This document shows, piece by piece, positions 7,315 to 8,179 of a stretch of 8,179 bases of DNA. The stretch covers positions 1-8,179 of the forward strand of contig JAODNS010000228.1 of assembly GCA_025465145.1 (NCBI GenBank). The letters run 5' to 3'. The notes beneath the pieces are model-generated. The model saw nothing but the letters and a program-made list of their open reading frames with translations, did not search any database and was not told the DNA's origin. The position numbers and the translations under genes are program-made. The first letter of the stretch is position 1; each line of letters starts with the position of its first letter. This DNA is from Frankiales bacterium (GTDB lineage Bacteria > Actinomycetota > Actinomycetes > Mycobacteriales > SCTD01).

Positions 7315-7437
7315 ATGCCGAGCAGCGGGCAGCGGACGTGCTCCGTCGTCGTGGCTGCGATGCTGGAGCACCATCTGTCCGCACAGGTGCGCCCGAGCTC
7401 GTCCTCGCTGTCCCGCCCCTCTGACCTGCGGAGCTGA
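7315..7437 (+). CDS. Possible leaderless upstream ORF of glnA2 (40 aa)
   Basis: This short ORF may be a translated leader or regulatory peptide; the product is unknown. Its ATG lies 6 nt after a TACGCT -10-like hexamer, as for a leaderless mRNA. By hand count 36 of 40 third codon positions are G or C, against roughly 55-60% at first and second positions, which is the periodicity of real coding sequence in high-GC genomes. The peptide is Ser-rich, begins MPSSGQRTCSVVVAAMLEHH and has no membrane segment and no run of Gln that would suggest classical attenuation by glutamine. Its TGA (7435-7437) ends 5 nt before the conserved start position of glnA2, so ribosomes finishing it could re-initiate there. 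It could equally be chance open sequence in a 5' UTR. Confidence 0.4.
   Translation: MPSSGQRTCSVVVAAMLEHHLSAQVRPSSSSLSRPSDLRS
7430..7433 (+). promoter_or_regulatory. Shine-Dalgarno-like GGAG that decides the glnA2 start
   Basis: GGAG lies 9 nt before the ATC at 7443, within the normal spacing for a ribosome binding site. It directly abuts the only other upstream in-frame candidate, CTG at 7434, which is too close to be served by it. This favours initiation at 7443 although that codon is not ATG, GTG or TTG. Confidence 0.5.
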
Positions 7438-7442
7438 GCCCC

Positions 7443-8179
7443 ATCGACAAGCAGCAGGAGTTCGTCCTCCGCACGTTGGAGGAGCGGGACATCCGTTTCG
7501 TCCGGCTGTGGTTCACCGACGTGCTCGGAACCCTCAAGTCGGTCGCCATTGCACCGGCCGAGCTGGAGGGCGCCTTCGCCGAGGGGATCGGCTTCGACGG
7601 CTCGGCGATCGAGGGCTTCACCCGGGTCCAGGAGAGCGACATGCTCGCCAAGCCGGACCCGGCGACGTTCCAGGTGCTGCCGTGGCGGCAGGACGAGTCC
7701 GGGCCGGGCACCGCGCGGATGTTCTGCGACATCACGATGCCGGACGGGACGCCCTCGTGGGCCGACCCGCGGCACGTCCTGCGGCGGGCGCTCGACAAGG
7801 CCGCGGACGCCGGGTTCACCTTCTACACGCACCCCGAGATCGAGTTCTTCCTGCTCAAGGAGCTCCCGGAGCCGGGCCAGAAGCCGGTGCCCGTCGACGC
7901 AGCCGGGTACTTCGACCTGACGCCGCACGGGGTCAGCCAGGACTTCCGCCGCGACGCGATTACCATGCTCGAGCGGCTCGGGATCTCCGTCGAGTTCAGC
8001 CACCACGAGGTCGCGCCCGGTCAGCAGGAGATCGACCTGCGCTACGCCGACGCGCTGACGACGGCCGACAACATCCTCACGACGCGGCACGTCATCAAGG
8101 AGGTCGCGCTGTCGCAGGGCGTGTACGCGAGCTTCATGCCCAAGCCCTTCAGCGACCAGCCCGGCAGCGGCATGCACAC
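7443..8179 (+). CDS. glnA2: Type I glutamine synthetase GlnA2, 3'-partial
   Basis: The enzyme makes glutamine from glutamate, ammonia and ATP in the cytoplasm as a dodecamer. About 245 residues are visible before the right edge. The N-terminus DKQQEFVLRTLEERDIRFVR matches the actinobacterial GlnA2 group, whose members begin MDRQ or MDKQ. Visible family features are the Asp latch loop GFDGSAIEGF (D52), metal/substrate glutamates in HPEIEFF (E132, E134) and in HHEVAPGQQEIDLR (E189, E196), and the ATP-site His in SGMH (H245). The conserved Met codon position is ATC at 7443. An in-frame TGA at 7422-7424 closes the frame upstream, and between them the only alternative is CTG at 7434; the next start-like codon inside is TTG at 7476, which would remove 11 conserved residues. 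The start is therefore non-canonical, mutated or a sequencing error. Apart from the start the visible part is intact. Confidence 0.93.
   Translation, partial: MDKQQEFVLRTLEERDIRFVRLWFTDVLGTLKSVAIAPAELEGAFAEGIGFDGSAIEGFTRVQESDMLAKPDPATFQVLPWRQDESGPGTARMFCDITMPDGTPSWADPRHVLRRALDKAADAGFTFYTHPEIEFFLLKELPEPGQKPVPVDAAGYFDLTPHGVSQDFRRDAITMLERLGISVEFSHHEVAPGQQEIDLRYADALTTADNILTTRHVIKEVALSQGVYASFMPKPFSDQPGSGMH

Noticed and set aside
4144..7374. A 1076-codon open frame on the minus strand opposite the nitric oxide reductase
   Set aside because: It is the antisense shadow of a high-GC coding region: the predicted protein is a low-complexity Arg/Glu/His/Ala/Gln mixture with no motif, while the plus strand encodes a complete enzyme with all metal ligands.
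7308..8177. A 289-codon minus-strand open frame opposite glnA2
   Set aside because: It is antisense to a clearly conserved glutamine synthetase, and its translation shows no recognisable fold or motif.

Overview
The window is high-GC DNA with strong G/C preference at third codon positions. It encodes an actinobacterial GlnA2-type glutamine synthetase and shows TAnnnT -10 elements placed 6-7 nt before start codons, the pattern of leaderless actinobacterial transcripts. I infer a high-GC actinomycete; the genus cannot be fixed from the sequence. The neighbourhood looks like ordinary chromosome: I see no mobile element, CRISPR array, tRNA or rRNA.

Layout. (1) 2-1632, plus strand: the end of a two-component operon, with a sensor histidine kinase cut by the left edge and an OmpR/PhoB-type response regulator overlapping it by ATGA. 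(2) 1613-2452, minus strand: an intact aldo/keto reductase whose 3' end overlaps the regulator's 3' end by 20 bp. (3) 2496-2711, plus strand: a small lipoprotein, probably leaderless, divergent from the reductase. (4) 2713-4143, minus strand: a FeS-type bacterial photolyase/cryptochrome that is broken by a 1-nt frameshift and by a second, larger frame-changing deletion that removes a conserved motif. It also carries a 21-bp tandem duplication. (5) 4363-7169, plus strand: a quinol-type nitric oxide reductase followed 2 nt later by a three-helix membrane protein of unknown function, presumably one operon. (6) 7303 to the right edge, plus strand: a promoter-like -10 element, a possible 40-codon leaderless ORF, then the N-terminal part of glutamine synthetase glnA2, cut by the right edge.

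The genes do not form one pathway. The nitric oxide reductase pair would remove NO at the membrane using quinol electrons, the two-component system senses an unknown signal, and the synthetase belongs to nitrogen metabolism.

I did not find a convincing undescribed system. The most unusual points are: the conserved start position of glnA2 reads ATC, not ATG, with a Shine-Dalgarno-like GGAG 9 nt upstream and a short upstream ORF ending 5 nt before it; the decayed photolyase; and the uncharacterised partner protein of the nitric oxide reductase.
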